Positions 26,856-35,253 of a DNA stretch of 64,000 bases are shown here, in pieces; the first letter of the stretch is position 1, and each line of letters starts with the position of its first letter. This stretch comes from Roseiarcus sp963835955 (GTDB taxonomy: Bacteria > Pseudomonadota > Alphaproteobacteria > Rhizobiales > Beijerinckiaceae): NCBI GenBank assembly GCA_963835955.1, contig CAWIHZ010000021.1, positions 58,020-122,019 on the forward strand, read 5' to 3'. The position numbers and the translations under genes were made by a program. The notes below the pieces were generated by a model. The model was not told the DNA's origin. It worked only from the letters and a program-made list of their open reading frames with translations, and did no database searches.

Positions 26856-27518
26856 ATGACCCCTCTGTTCGCAATGCGTTCAGCCGCCGCGGTCGCCGCC
26901 GTCCTGGCTCTGCTGGTTGGGCCGCCGGCGCGCGCGGACGGCGCGGCGGGATCCCTGTTCATTTGCGACGTGCCGGCGTCGCAGGGCGGGTGCGCGAACG
27001 GCGGCGGCAGCCCCGAAGGTTCCGTGACCTTCACTTTCAGCGGAATCACCGACGGCGACAGCTTTGTCAACGGTTCGCCGGCCAGTTCGCCCACACAAGC
27101 GTCCGAAGCGAGCAACGGCTTTCCCAACCTCGGTCTCCCCAATATCTCTTTCTCGTTCTCTTGGCTCGCCCAAGGGACGACAACTTCTCCGCAGACCATC
27201 TTCTTCTACGGCCCAGGGGGCAATGTCAGCGATGTCCTCAATTACGCCTACTCGCAAGAGGGTCTGGATTTGTTGAATGTCTTTGGTTACGTGATTTCGG
27301 CCCAGACTCCCCTCACTGTCGCCGAACTCCAGAACAAGGGAATCCAATCGACCGGAAGCGCATCCGCGGGCGCGCTCTACGATTTCTCCAATGACGGCGT
27401 CATAGCGACATTTCAGACGGCGGTCCCCGAAGCCTCGACCTGGGCGATGATGTTGCTGGGCTTCGCGGGCCTGGCCTTCGCCGGCCTCTGGAAAACGCGA
27501 AAGGCTCCGGTCGCCTGA
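26856..27518 (+). CDS. Exported protein with PEP-CTERM-like sorting signal
   Basis: 220 residues. The signal peptide is residues ~1-28, ending in PARADG. The mature part is Gly/Ser/Thr/Phe-rich and resembles no enzyme. The C-terminus has the layout of PEP-CTERM proteins: VPEASTWAMMLLGFAGLAFA (an E-A-S-T-W box in place of the classical PEP, then a hydrophobic helix) and a basic end GLWKTRKAPVA. In the family an exosortase cleaves there and the protein goes to the cell surface or exopolysaccharide. No exosortase is in the window. The ATG at 26856 has AGAGGA six bases before it; an ATG six bases earlier is too close to it. Confidence 0.82.
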   Translation: MTPLFAMRSAAAVAAVLALLVGPPARADGAAGSLFICDVPASQGGCANGGGSPEGSVTFTFSGITDGDSFVNGSPASSPTQASEASNGFPNLGLPNISFSFSWLAQGTTTSPQTIFFYGPGGNVSDVLNYAYSQEGLDLLNVFGYVISAQTPLTVAELQNKGIQSTGSASAGALYDFSNDGVIATFQTAVPEASTWAMMLLGFAGLAFAGLWKTRKAPVA

Positions 27519-27648
27519 GCCGCGAAGGCCAGCTTCGCTCGCAGGGCGCGGTTTTCGGGCGGCGCGTTTGGAATCGCATTTTGTTCTCGCTTGTCGGCGA
27601 ATCGTCCCGTTAATGCCGGTAGTCTCCGAAAAGCTCACGCCCATCATT

Positions 27649-27865
27649 GCTTTGCGCTTTCGAGATCATGACGGAGATTGTGGCGAAGCGCCTGATCGAG
27701 CATGTGCGGCGCGCGGGTTTGGTCGTCATGCGGCGGGGCCCGTTCGGCGGCGGCTTCGAGGCGTCACCCCGCCAACGGGGCCATCCGCGCGGAAGTGACG
27801 GGCCCTCGCCGCCGGCGGATCGAGAATTGCTCGGACAGAGTAAGCGATTTCAGCCAAGCTTCTAG
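27649..27865 (+). pseudogene. Decayed copy of the small conserved protein gene
   Basis: From ATG 27668 the frame reads MTEIVAKRLIEHVRRAGLVV and MRRGPFGGGFEA, closely matching the second half of the protein encoded at 26082-26309. Upstream, the DNA TTGCGCTTT continues directly into CGAGATCATG, whereas the intact copy has 29 extra bases at this point. The first half is therefore lost from frame. After ~27760 it runs into unrelated Arg/Pro-rich sequence. It could still make a 65-residue peptide from 27668, but no good ribosome site is visible. The flanks (27519-27888) hold nothing else. Confidence 0.65.
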
Positions 27866-27888
27866 CGACCGGCGAAAAGAGGCCAGCG

Positions 27889-28635
27889 GTGTTCACGACG
27901 AGCTTTTTGACCGCGGTCGGCGCGGCCTTCGTCGGCGCCCTTGTCGAGGCGGTGGAAGCATTCACCATCGTCCTGGCGGTATCGGTCGTGCGCGGCCCGC
28001 GTCCGGCTTTCCTGGGCGCGTTCGCCGGCATTGCGGCGTTGGCCGCCATGGTCGTCGCGCTCGGCCCGCTGCTCAATCTCGTTCCCTTGGCCGCGCTCCG
28101 GTTCGTCGTCGGCGTGCTTCTGATCCTGTTTGGCCTGCGCTGGCTGCGCAAAGCAATTCTGCGTTCGATCGGTCGCATCGCGCCGCACGATGAAGAGGCG
28201 GCGTTCCTGGCCGAAACGCGCGAACTCGCCGCCGCCGAAAATCGCAGATCTGACGCTCTCGACTGGATCGCCGGGATGGCCGCGTTCAAGGCTGTGCTGC
28301 TCGAAGGGGCGGAGATCGTCTTCATCGTGATCGCGGTCGGCTCCGGCAACGGCATGCTATGGCCCGCGAGCCTGGGAGCGCTCTGCGCCGCTGTGCTGGT
28401 GCTGGCGATCGGCGCGCTCGCGCGCAAACCTCTTTCGCAGGTTCCGGAGAACGCGCTGAAATTCGGGGTCGGCGTGATGCTGTCGGCGTTCGGCTTGTTC
28501 TGGACGGGGGAGGGGCTGGGCGTCGATTGGCCGGGCGAGGACCTGTCGATTCTCGCCTTCATTGTGCTCTTCCTGGGAATTGCGGCCGGGTTGGTCTTCG
28601 TCGCCCGCCGGCGAGCGCCGGAGGCAGCCGCATGA
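27889..28635 (+). CDS. COG4280-type predicted membrane protein
   Basis: 248 residues, six or seven hydrophobic segments. Two related acidic motifs sit in membrane regions, ALVEAVEAFTIVLAVSVVRG near the N-terminus and AVLLEGAEIVFIVIAVGSG in the middle. This is the two-repeat pattern of TMEM165/GDT1-like and FTR1-like cation transporters, where the acidic residues bind the ion. I place it in the uncharacterised COG4280 group. The start is a GTG at 27889 with AAGAGG six bases upstream. It overlaps the next small gene by ATGA. Metal transport is an inference from the paired acidic motifs. Confidence 0.75.
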   Translation: MFTTSFLTAVGAAFVGALVEAVEAFTIVLAVSVVRGPRPAFLGAFAGIAALAAMVVALGPLLNLVPLAALRFVVGVLLILFGLRWLRKAILRSIGRIAPHDEEAAFLAETRELAAAENRRSDALDWIAGMAAFKAVLLEGAEIVFIVIAVGSGNGMLWPASLGALCAAVLVLAIGALARKPLSQVPENALKFGVGVMLSAFGLFWTGEGLGVDWPGEDLSILAFIVLFLGIAAGLVFVARRRAPEAAA

Positions 28636-28838
28636 TCGGCGCGATCCTCAGGGAAATTCTCGGTCTGTTCGTCGAAGACGAAATTCTCGCCGCAGGAATC
28701 TTTACGATTGTCGGTCTCGCCACGCTGAGCGCGCTCATGCGCTGGCAGTCCGTCGCCGCGCTTATTCTCGTGATCGGACTGCCGGCGGTCCTGGTCGCAG
28801 ATGTCGTCCTCACGCTCGGACGGTCCGCCAGGAAATGA
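28632..28838 (+). CDS. Small two-helix membrane protein
   Basis: 68 residues with two hydrophobic helices (AAGIFTIVGLATLSALM and VAALILVIGLPAVLVADVVL) and a short basic end. The start overlaps the stop of the COG4280 gene (ATGA), so the two are made together and the small protein may be a partner subunit. I do not recognise a family. Confidence 0.7.
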   Translation: MIGAILREILGLFVEDEILAAGIFTIVGLATLSALMRWQSVAALILVIGLPAVLVADVVLTLGRSARK

Positions 28839-28896
28839 GGGCGTGCGCCGGCGCCGGCGGCCTTGCCGTCCGCGGCCTTTTGCGCCTCGTTTCAGG

Positions 28897-29547
28897 TCAC
28901 GCCAGCGCCCCGTCCGCCCTCTCGCCGCTGGCGACGATCCTCAGCGCGTCGCCGGGCAACGGCCGCTGCAGCGCCAGAGCCGCGGGCGTTTCGGCCTCCA
29001 GCCATTGGTCGACTTCCGCCGGCGAGGTCAGGATGACCGGCATCGCCTTGGGGTGAACCGGCGCGACGATTGCGTTGGCCTCGGTGGTCAGAAAGCCGAA
29101 CAATTCATGGTCGCCCTCGACCGGCGCGCTTTTGGGACCGCGCACGCCGCGCCACGGCGTCCAAAGACCGGCGAAGGCGAACAAAGGCCGGTCCTCGGCG
29201 AGCGCGAACCACATCGGCGTCTTGCGCGGCTTCGTATCGGCGTATTCGCAAAACGATGTCGCCGGAACGACGCATCGGCTCGAAACCCCGAGCCAGCGCC
29301 GCCAGTGCGGGCTTTTTGCGTTGCGAATGTTGGTGATCGGCGCGCCGCCGAACTGCGGCGGCCCCGGCATGCCCCAGCGCGCCATCGCGAGCTCGCGCTC
29401 GCCGTCCGCCCCGACGCGGACGATCGGCGCCAGCTGGTCGGGGAAGATCGAAGGCAACAGCGGCAGGTTGCCGGCGCGGTCATGCCGCGCGCGGAAGAGA
29501 TCGCGAATGGCCGCTTGGCCCTTGGTCAGGCTGTAGAGATTGCACAT
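28897..29547 (-). CDS. SOS response-associated peptidase / abasic-site crosslinking protein (SRAP, YedK-like)
   Basis: 216 residues. Cys2 right after the initiator Met (MCNLYSLTKGQ) is the catalytic residue that forms a thiazolidine crosslink with abasic sites in single-stranded DNA. The conserved Glu lies in SFCEYADTKPRKTPMWF, and the active-site His in PVHPKAMPVILTSP. FAGLWTPW and FGFLTTEAN are further family motifs. The length is normal. It starts nine bases after the stop of the alpha/beta hydrolase gene, so they may share a transcript. No LexA box was recognised. Confidence 0.93.
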   Translation of the reverse strand: MCNLYSLTKGQAAIRDLFRARHDRAGNLPLLPSIFPDQLAPIVRVGADGERELAMARWGMPGPPQFGGAPITNIRNAKSPHWRRWLGVSSRCVVPATSFCEYADTKPRKTPMWFALAEDRPLFAFAGLWTPWRGVRGPKSAPVEGDHELFGFLTTEANAIVAPVHPKAMPVILTSPAEVDQWLEAETPAALALQRPLPGDALRIVASGERADGALA

Positions 29548-29556
29548 GAGCGTCGT

Positions 29557-30492
29557 TCATATATGCGGCGGCGGACGCAATGTTGGAAGGGGGCAGGAGA
29601 CGCCCCGGTCGAGCGCTCGGGCGTCGAGGATGGCGCGCGCCCAATCCGCGGGGCGCTCCTGCGGCAGATTGTGGCCGGCGCCGCGAAGGATGCGATGCTC
29701 GTGCGCGGCGACGAACTTGCCGGCGTGATTGGAGGTCCCGGGGTTCACGCCGTCGCTGTCGCCGTCGATCGTGATCGCGGGAACGGCGATCGGCGGCTGC
29801 GTCGCCAGCGCAGCCTCGATTTCCGCGTAGGCGGGATCGCCCGGCGCGAGCCCATAGCGATGCCGGTAGGAATGGATCACGACCTCGACGAAGTCGGGAT
29901 TGTCGAAGGCGCTGGCGGTCGACAGGAACGTGGCGTCGTCGAAGTCCCAGGCCGGCGACCACATTCGCCATAAAAGGCGCGCGATCGCGCGCCGGTCCTT
30001 GATCAGGCCGCGCCGTCCCCGCTCGCAATGGAAATAATACTGATACCAGAACGCGGCCTCCTCGGGCGGTGTGGCCGGCTCCATCGCCCGGGCGATATTC
30101 TGGATATTGTAGGAATTGCCGGAAACGAGCGCGACGACCCGTTCCGGCCATAGCGCCGAGACGACGCAAGCCGCCCGCCCGCCCCAGTCGTAGCCGCCGA
30201 GGACCGCGCGCTCGATCGCCAGCGCGTCCATCAGCGCCTTGAGGTCCGCGCCGAGCGCCGCCTGCTCGCCTGAGCGCGGCGCATCAGCCGACAGAAACCG
30301 GGTCGGCCCGAAGCCGCGCAAATAGGGGACGATGACCCGCGCTCCGGCGGCGGCCAGGATCGGGGCGGCCTCGGCATAGGCGCGCGGATCATAGGGAAAG
30401 CCGTGGCCGAGGAGGCACGGCCATCCGTCGGCCGGGCCATGCTCCTCGTAAGCGATGCTCAACGGCCCGGCGTTGCGGCTTCTCACATGCAT
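29557..30492 (-). CDS. Alpha/beta hydrolase, epoxide hydrolase-like
   Basis: 311 residues from an ATG at 30492, with GGAGG seven bases upstream. The fold is clear: HGFPYDPRAYAEAAP (oxyanion HG-P motif), then the nucleophile elbow GGYDWGGRAA with Asp as nucleophile. An Asp nucleophile points to the epoxide hydrolase/haloalkane dehalogenase branch. The late acid lies near TIDGDSDGVNPG and the catalytic His in GAGHNLPQERP. The cap region contains WYQYYFHCERGRRGL. The substrate cannot be read from the sequence. It sits between the SRAP gene and the ATP-grasp gene on the same strand. Confidence 0.85.
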   Translation of the reverse strand: MHVRSRNAGPLSIAYEEHGPADGWPCLLGHGFPYDPRAYAEAAPILAAAGARVIVPYLRGFGPTRFLSADAPRSGEQAALGADLKALMDALAIERAVLGGYDWGGRAACVVSALWPERVVALVSGNSYNIQNIARAMEPATPPEEAAFWYQYYFHCERGRRGLIKDRRAIARLLWRMWSPAWDFDDATFLSTASAFDNPDFVEVVIHSYRHRYGLAPGDPAYAEIEAALATQPPIAVPAITIDGDSDGVNPGTSNHAGKFVAAHEHRILRGAGHNLPQERPADWARAILDARALDRGVSCPLPTLRPPPHI

Positions 30493-30659
30493 CGCGACCT
30501 CCGATGGTCGCGCAGCACAAGCTTGAGCGGCGGCAGTTTGCAAGGGCCAGGCGCGGTAGTGTGATTGCCGCACGAGTTCTCGATCCGGCTGGAACCGCTG
30601 GATCGAGAGCAATGCACGCCCGTTGAACCGGCGGCGAGCTGACGTCGAGCGCCCGCCCG

Positions 30660-31856
30660 TCACCGAGGCGAGGCGGCGACCTGCTTCCGCAGCGGGCGGA
30701 CTGCGGGCGCCCCGACGCGATCGGGCGGGTCGAACCCGTAAAACCGCGCGAACTCCGGCTCATCGGCCGGGACGTCGTGAAAGGCGCTGGTCAAATATGG
30801 GCTTTCCCGATGGCGACGCCACTCTTGGGGAAACAAGGCGATTTCCGGAGAGGTCAGCGGCGGTCGAACCTGTGGGGCGCGATCGCCACTGACTGCCGCG
30901 TATAGCGCGGCCGCGAGATCGCGTCCGGACCCCAGCGGGAGATGACCGGTCTGGGTCGCGCGCCAATTGATTTCGATCAGGTGGGGGACGCCGCTTTCCG
31001 CCTCGATGACGAAATCGAGCCCGTAAACGCCCGAGAGTTCGTAGTGGCGGCAAATCGAACGGGCCGCTGCGACCATCGCATCGCCATCGACGATCCGAAC
31101 GACCGTCGCCTGGCCAAACGATCCTTTGGAGCGCAGCACTTCCACCGCGATCTGCGCGACGACCTCGCCCTCCCAGCAGGCGAGCGCCACATTGGCCAGC
31201 CGACCCCTGAGGTAGGGTTGAACCGTAACCGTGGACCGGCGCCCAAACCGCAGCGCCTCGAAGTCTCGATTGACGGTAAGGCGCTTGAGCCCTCTCAAAA
31301 CGCCTCTCCGCAAACCCATGCGGAGAAAGGCGCCGCCGATGTCGGACGCCTTGTCAATAACCGTGACATGCTGCCCGCCCCAACTCCCGTCGAGCTTCAA
31401 GACTGCGGGGAGGCCGTGTCGCTGCGCCCACTTGCGAAGCTCGGCTGCGCTCGCGACCCTTGCGGTGCGAGCAATCTTGACGTTGGGCAGCCCGTCGAGC
31501 TCGGCGAGCGCTGCCCTAGACGCATGCGCGCCGCTCGCTCCGAGGCGTCCGAGAGACTTCTCGATCAGTCCGGCGAGATCGGCGTCGCCAACCGCATGCA
31601 GCGCGCGCAGGTGGCCGACCACCCGGTCGTCGCACGGGATGACGATGTCCGGTCGGAAAGCGGCGACCGCTTCGCGCAGGGTCGCGCGTGGAGCGGTGGG
31701 GCGATAAAGAAACGTGTGACCGGGCGCCTGCGATCGATGAACCGGATGGCCGGCGACCGCAACCGCGCCGACGTCGAAACCGACGTCGCGAAACGCCCTC
31801 GAGAGGTGCACGACGTTTGGCCAAACGAGCGCGCTGGCGACGAGAACTCGCGGCAT
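30660..31856 (-). CDS. ATP-grasp domain protein, substrate unknown
   Basis: 398 residues. The N-terminal part (MPRVLVASALVWPNVVHLSR) resembles the pre-ATP-grasp Rossmann domain. The ATP-grasp fold covers ~115-320: VLKLDGSWGGQHVTVIDKASD is the ATP-binding strand and loop, VTVQPYLRGRLANVAL follows, and YGLDFVIEAESGVPHLIEINWRATQTGHL carries the Glu and Asn that bind magnesium. Such enzymes join a carboxylate to an amine or thiol via an acyl phosphate. It is not a known biosynthetic enzyme that I can name. Its ATG shares one base with the stop of the flavoprotein gene upstream (TGATG), so the two are coupled and probably act on one product. Confidence 0.82.
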   Translation of the reverse strand: MPRVLVASALVWPNVVHLSRAFRDVGFDVGAVAVAGHPVHRSQAPGHTFLYRPTAPRATLREAVAAFRPDIVIPCDDRVVGHLRALHAVGDADLAGLIEKSLGRLGASGAHASRAALAELDGLPNVKIARTARVASAAELRKWAQRHGLPAVLKLDGSWGGQHVTVIDKASDIGGAFLRMGLRRGVLRGLKRLTVNRDFEALRFGRRSTVTVQPYLRGRLANVALACWEGEVVAQIAVEVLRSKGSFGQATVVRIVDGDAMVAAARSICRHYELSGVYGLDFVIEAESGVPHLIEINWRATQTGHLPLGSGRDLAAALYAAVSGDRAPQVRPPLTSPEIALFPQEWRRHRESPYLTSAFHDVPADEPEFARFYGFDPPDRVGAPAVRPLRKQVAASPR

Positions 31857-33139
31857 CAGGCTCTAGTCCGGGCGGGGACGCCCGCCGTCGCCGACGACCG
31901 AAGCTTCTTGGCCCGCCGGCGCTGGGCCGCAAGCGCGCGCGTCAATCGCCGCGCGGCGTAGCGCGCCCCGAACGTGAAGCGCATCATTGGACCGAAACTC
32001 GTCGCAGCCGCCGGGCCGATGAAGTAGAGCCCGGGTACGGACGACTCGAACGTCGTCGAGAGGACCGGCGTGCGCTCAAGAACGGCGATTTCCCTTCGCA
32101 AAGACGGGCTCAGAAAATCGAGCCGGCCAATATCCGTCCGAAAGCCGGTCGCGGCGATCACGTGATCGAAGCGGAAGTTTTCCGACCGGCCGTCTCTGTC
32201 CCCCAAAGTGAGCGCGACGCCGCCCCCATCGACGGCGGCGCCGACCAGTTCGCGCTCGAGCAGGAGCGGAACGCGGCCGACGACCCTGTCCTTCATGACG
32301 CCGCTGGCCGACGGACCGAGATGACGACGCACGAATTCGAGCCGGAGCCTGTTCGGCAACGCATGGACGACCAGCGGCGCATCGGTGCTGAAACGAGAGC
32401 GCAAGCCTGGCCCGAGCCCCGACGCCGGATGGCGAATTCAACTCCAGAGAGAACGACGCCCGCCCTGTCCCGGCGCGGCGCCAGAGAACCTGAGACTCGA
32501 GCGGCGGCTGATCAGCGAAACCTCGCAGCCCTGTTCGTGCATGAGGCCGGCCAGGTCGATCGCGGACGCCCCGCCGCCGATGACGGCTACGCGCGCTCCC
32601 ACGAATCGAGAGAGATCGCCATGGCAAAAACTGTGCGACGCGTAGCGGTCCCCGAGTTCGCTCAACAGGTCGGGCACGTATCGGAAAGGGCCCACTCCGA
32701 CGGCGACGACGACGCGACGCGCATGCGCCTCATCGCCGTTTTCCAGGTGCAGGACGAACCCGTCATGATTTCGCTCGACGGCGGCGACCGGCGTGTCTTC
32801 CACCGCGGGAACGTATCTCTTCTGGAACGCCAGACCGTAATCGCAGAACGTTTCGAGGCTGACCGGCTGGGTTTCGCTGTAGGCGATCGACCGCTCGGCG
32901 GAAAACTGCGCCAGCGTGTAGAAGTCGCGCGGCTCGGACAGATTCGACGCAAAGGGATCGGACTTCAGCAACATGCCCGGCGGCATGTGCCGCAGCCAGC
33001 TGTCCATTGGACGGCCGAAAATTCGCGCCCCGATGCCTGCGCTTGACAAATGCGCCGCGAGCGACAGGCCATACGGCCCCGCTCCGATAATAGCGGCTTC
33101 AGCTGGCGACGATTCCACCCGCTCCCCCAACCAAAGCAT
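31856..33139 (-). pseudogene. NAD(P)/FAD-dependent oxidoreductase interrupted by an in-frame TGA
   Basis: The 428-codon frame is continuous except for TGA at 32440-32438 after residue 233. The first part has the FAD fingerprint AAIIGAGPYGLSLAAHLSSAG (~15-35), PPGMLLKSDPFASNLSEP and a second dinucleotide motif VAVIGGGASAIDLAGLMHEQG. The second part resumes in the same frame with GPGLRSRFSTDAPL and has FDHVIAATGFRTDI and SSVPGLYFIGPAAATSFGP, both family motifs. Relatives I recall carry an Arg at the stop position, so a CGA to TGA change is the simplest explanation. Either it is a recent nonsense mutation, a sequence error, or readthrough. It overlaps the ATP-grasp gene by one base. Confidence 0.8.
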
Positions 33140-33254
33140 TAAGCAACATCTCAGGTGTGTGTGTCAACACATGACGTGTAAATGTCGTTAGCGAAGCGCT
33201 TTCGGCGAGGCGGCGCGGATCCCGGCGCGGCCGGCGAGCGATCCGGGTTGTCGC

Positions 33255-33283
33255 TTGACGTCGCGCGCGGGGTCCAATAGGTT
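33255..33283 (+). promoter_or_regulatory. Sigma-70 promoter of the ilv operon
   Basis: TTGACG (33255-33260) and TAGGTT (33278-33283) are separated by 17 bases. The start would fall near 33290, about 18 bases before the leader ATG. The remaining bases from 33140 to here hold no gene; they also contain the start region of the divergent flavoprotein gene. Confidence 0.7.
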
Positions 33284-33307
33284 CTTTAGTCGACTGGAGC
33301 AGGCGAG

Positions 33308-33355
33308 ATGACGAGCCTTATCGTACCTTTGGCGCTGGAGAGCGGGCGGGCTTAG
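33308..33355 (+). CDS. ilv leader peptide (attenuator control peptide)
   Basis: A 15-codon frame encodes MTSLIVPLALESGRA. The run Leu-Ile-Val-Pro-Leu-Ala-Leu holds all three branched-chain residues, as expected for ribosome-mediated attenuation of acetolactate synthase genes. AGGCGAG lies directly before the ATG. The stop codon TAG (33353-33355) sits inside CTTAGAG (33351-33357), which is complementary to CTCTAAG (33392-33398) in the terminator. A ribosome stalled at the branched-chain codons leaves it free to pair. A ribosome that reaches the stop covers it. Confidence 0.9.
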   Translation: MTSLIVPLALESGRA

Positions 33356-33385
33356 AGCACCTGTCCCTTCGCTGGCGCATGACCC

Positions 33386-33408
33386 AAGGCCCTCTAAGGG
33401 CCTTTTTT
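33386..33408 (+). terminator. Attenuator terminator upstream of ilvB
   Basis: A perfect 8-base stem AAGGCCCT/AGGGCCTT with a CTA loop is followed by a run of T. It lies between the leader peptide and ilvB. The antiterminator would form when CTCTAAG (33392-33398) pairs with CTTAGAG at 33351-33357, breaking the stem. About 50 bases separate it from the ilvB ATG. Confidence 0.92.
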
Positions 33409-33456
33409 ATTGCCTTGAATTCCTGAACGGCGGCAAGAGAGTGGAGAGAAGCGATT

Positions 33457-35229
33457 ATGTCCAGGAACATGACCGGCGCGGAGATGGTGGTCGAGGCGCT
33501 GAAGGACCAGGGCGTCGACGTCGTCTTCGGCTATCCAGGCGGCGCGGTGCTGCCGATCTACGACGCGATCTTCCATCAGAACAAGGTGCGGCACATCCTG
33601 GTGCGCCATGAGCAGGGCGCGGCCCACGCGGCCGAGGGCTATGCGCGCTCGACCGGCAAGGTCGGCGTTCTTCTGGTCACCTCCGGTCCCGGCGCCACCA
33701 ACGCGATCACCGGCCTCACCGACGCGCTTCTCGATTCGATCCCGCTGGTCTGCATCACCGGCCAGGTGCCGACCCATCTGATCGGCTCGGACGCATTCCA
33801 GGAGTGCGACACCACTGGCATCACCCGCAATTGCACCAAGCACAATTATCTGGTGCGCCGGGTCGAAGACCTGCCGCGCATTCTGCACGAAGCATTCTAC
33901 ATCGCCTCGCACGGGCGGCCGGGACCGGTCGTGGTCGACATCCCGAAGGACGTGCAGTTCGCCAGCGGCGCCTACGAGGTCCACCGCAACATCCAGCACA
34001 AGACCTATCATCCGCAGGTCAAAGGCGATCTGGCGCGCGTCAACGCCGCGGTCGAAATGATGGCGGCGGCCAGGAAGCCGATTTTCTACACCGGCGGCGG
34101 GGTCGTCAATTCCGGCCCGAACGCCTCCACCCTGCTGCGCGAACTTGTGCGCGCCACCGGATTTCCGATCACCTCGACCCTCCTGGGGCTCGGGGCCTTT
34201 CCCGCCTCCGACAAGCATTGGCTCGGGATGCTGGGCATGCATGGATCGTTCGAGGCCAACAACGCGATGCACGATTGCGACCTGATGATCTGCGTCGGCG
34301 CGCGCTTCGACGATCGAATCACCGGGCGTCTCGACGCGTTCTCGCCGAAGTCGAAGAAGATTCACATCGACATCGATCCGTCTTCGATCAACAAGAACGT
34401 CAAGGTCGATCTCGGCATCATCGGCGATTGCGCCCATGTGCTCGAGGATATGGTGCGTTTGTGGCGATCAGGCTCGCATCGGGCCGACCCGGCCGCGCTC
34501 GCCAAATGGTGGGACGCGATCGGCGCCTGGCGGGAGCGCAAATCCTTCGATTTCCGCAACTCCGACAAGATCATCAAGCCGCAGCACGCGGTCAAGCGGC
34601 TGTATGAGCTGACAAAAGGCCGCGACGTCTACCTCACCACCGAGGTCGGCCAGCACCAGATGTGGGCGGCGCAGCATTTCGCCTTCGAGGAGCCGAACCG
34701 CTGGATGACTTCCGGCGGTCTCGGCACCATGGGCTATGGCCTGCCGGCGGCGATCGGCGTTCAGCTCGCCCATCCGGACGCGTTGGTGATCGACGTCGCC
34801 GGCGAAGCCTCGATCCTGATGAACATGCAGGAGATGTCGACGGCGGCGCAATATCGCCTGCCGGTCAAGATCTTCATTCTCAACAATCAGTATATGGGCA
34901 TGGTGCGCCAGTGGCAGGAACTGCTGCACGGCGGGCGCTATTCGGAGAGCTATACCGATTCGCTGCCCGACTTCGTCAAGCTCGCCGAGGCTTACGGCGC
35001 GCACGGAATCCGCTGCGCCGATCCCGCCAGGCTCGACGCCGCGATCATGGAAATGATCGAGACGCCGAAAGCGGTTATTTTCGACTGTCTGGTCGACCAG
35101 AAGGAAAACTGCTTCCCGATGATTCCTTCGGGCAAGGCGCACAACGAAATGATCATGGCCGAACTCGGAGACGACGCCGGCATCGAAGTGGGCAATGTCG
35201 TCGACGAGAAGGGCAAGATGCTGGTTTGA
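33457..35229 (+). CDS. ilvB: Acetolactate synthase large (catalytic) subunit
   Basis: 590 residues. It condenses two pyruvates, or pyruvate with 2-oxobutyrate, using thiamine diphosphate, in valine/leucine and isoleucine synthesis. Motifs: VVFGYPGGAVLPIYDAI near the start, the catalytic Glu in VRHEQGAAHAAEGYARSTGK, GPGATNAITGL, and the TPP-magnesium region from GDVAGEASILMN-type sequence (VIDVAGEASILMNMQEMSTA) to ILNNQYMGMVRQWQ. Control by the leader and attenuator just upstream is visible in the sequence. The regulatory subunit gene follows after one intervening gene. Confidence 0.97.
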   Translation: MSRNMTGAEMVVEALKDQGVDVVFGYPGGAVLPIYDAIFHQNKVRHILVRHEQGAAHAAEGYARSTGKVGVLLVTSGPGATNAITGLTDALLDSIPLVCITGQVPTHLIGSDAFQECDTTGITRNCTKHNYLVRRVEDLPRILHEAFYIASHGRPGPVVVDIPKDVQFASGAYEVHRNIQHKTYHPQVKGDLARVNAAVEMMAAARKPIFYTGGGVVNSGPNASTLLRELVRATGFPITSTLLGLGAFPASDKHWLGMLGMHGSFEANNAMHDCDLMICVGARFDDRITGRLDAFSPKSKKIHIDIDPSSINKNVKVDLGIIGDCAHVLEDMVRLWRSGSHRADPAALAKWWDAIGAWRERKSFDFRNSDKIIKPQHAVKRLYELTKGRDVYLTTEVGQHQMWAAQHFAFEEPNRWMTSGGLGTMGYGLPAAIGVQLAHPDALVIDVAGEASILMNMQEMSTAAQYRLPVKIFILNNQYMGMVRQWQELLHGGRYSESYTDSLPDFVKLAEAYGAHGIRCADPARLDAAIMEMIETPKAVIFDCLVDQKENCFPMIPSGKAHNEMIMAELGDDAGIEVGNVVDEKGKMLV

Positions 35230-35253
35230 GGCCAAAAGCTTCGGAGCGGGGCG

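Noticed and set aside
32076..32627. 183-codon minus-strand frame across the flavoprotein interruption, suggesting a frameshift
   Set aside because: The two halves of the flavoprotein are in one frame (1284 bases, 428 codons), so the lesion is a stop codon and this frame is a shadow.
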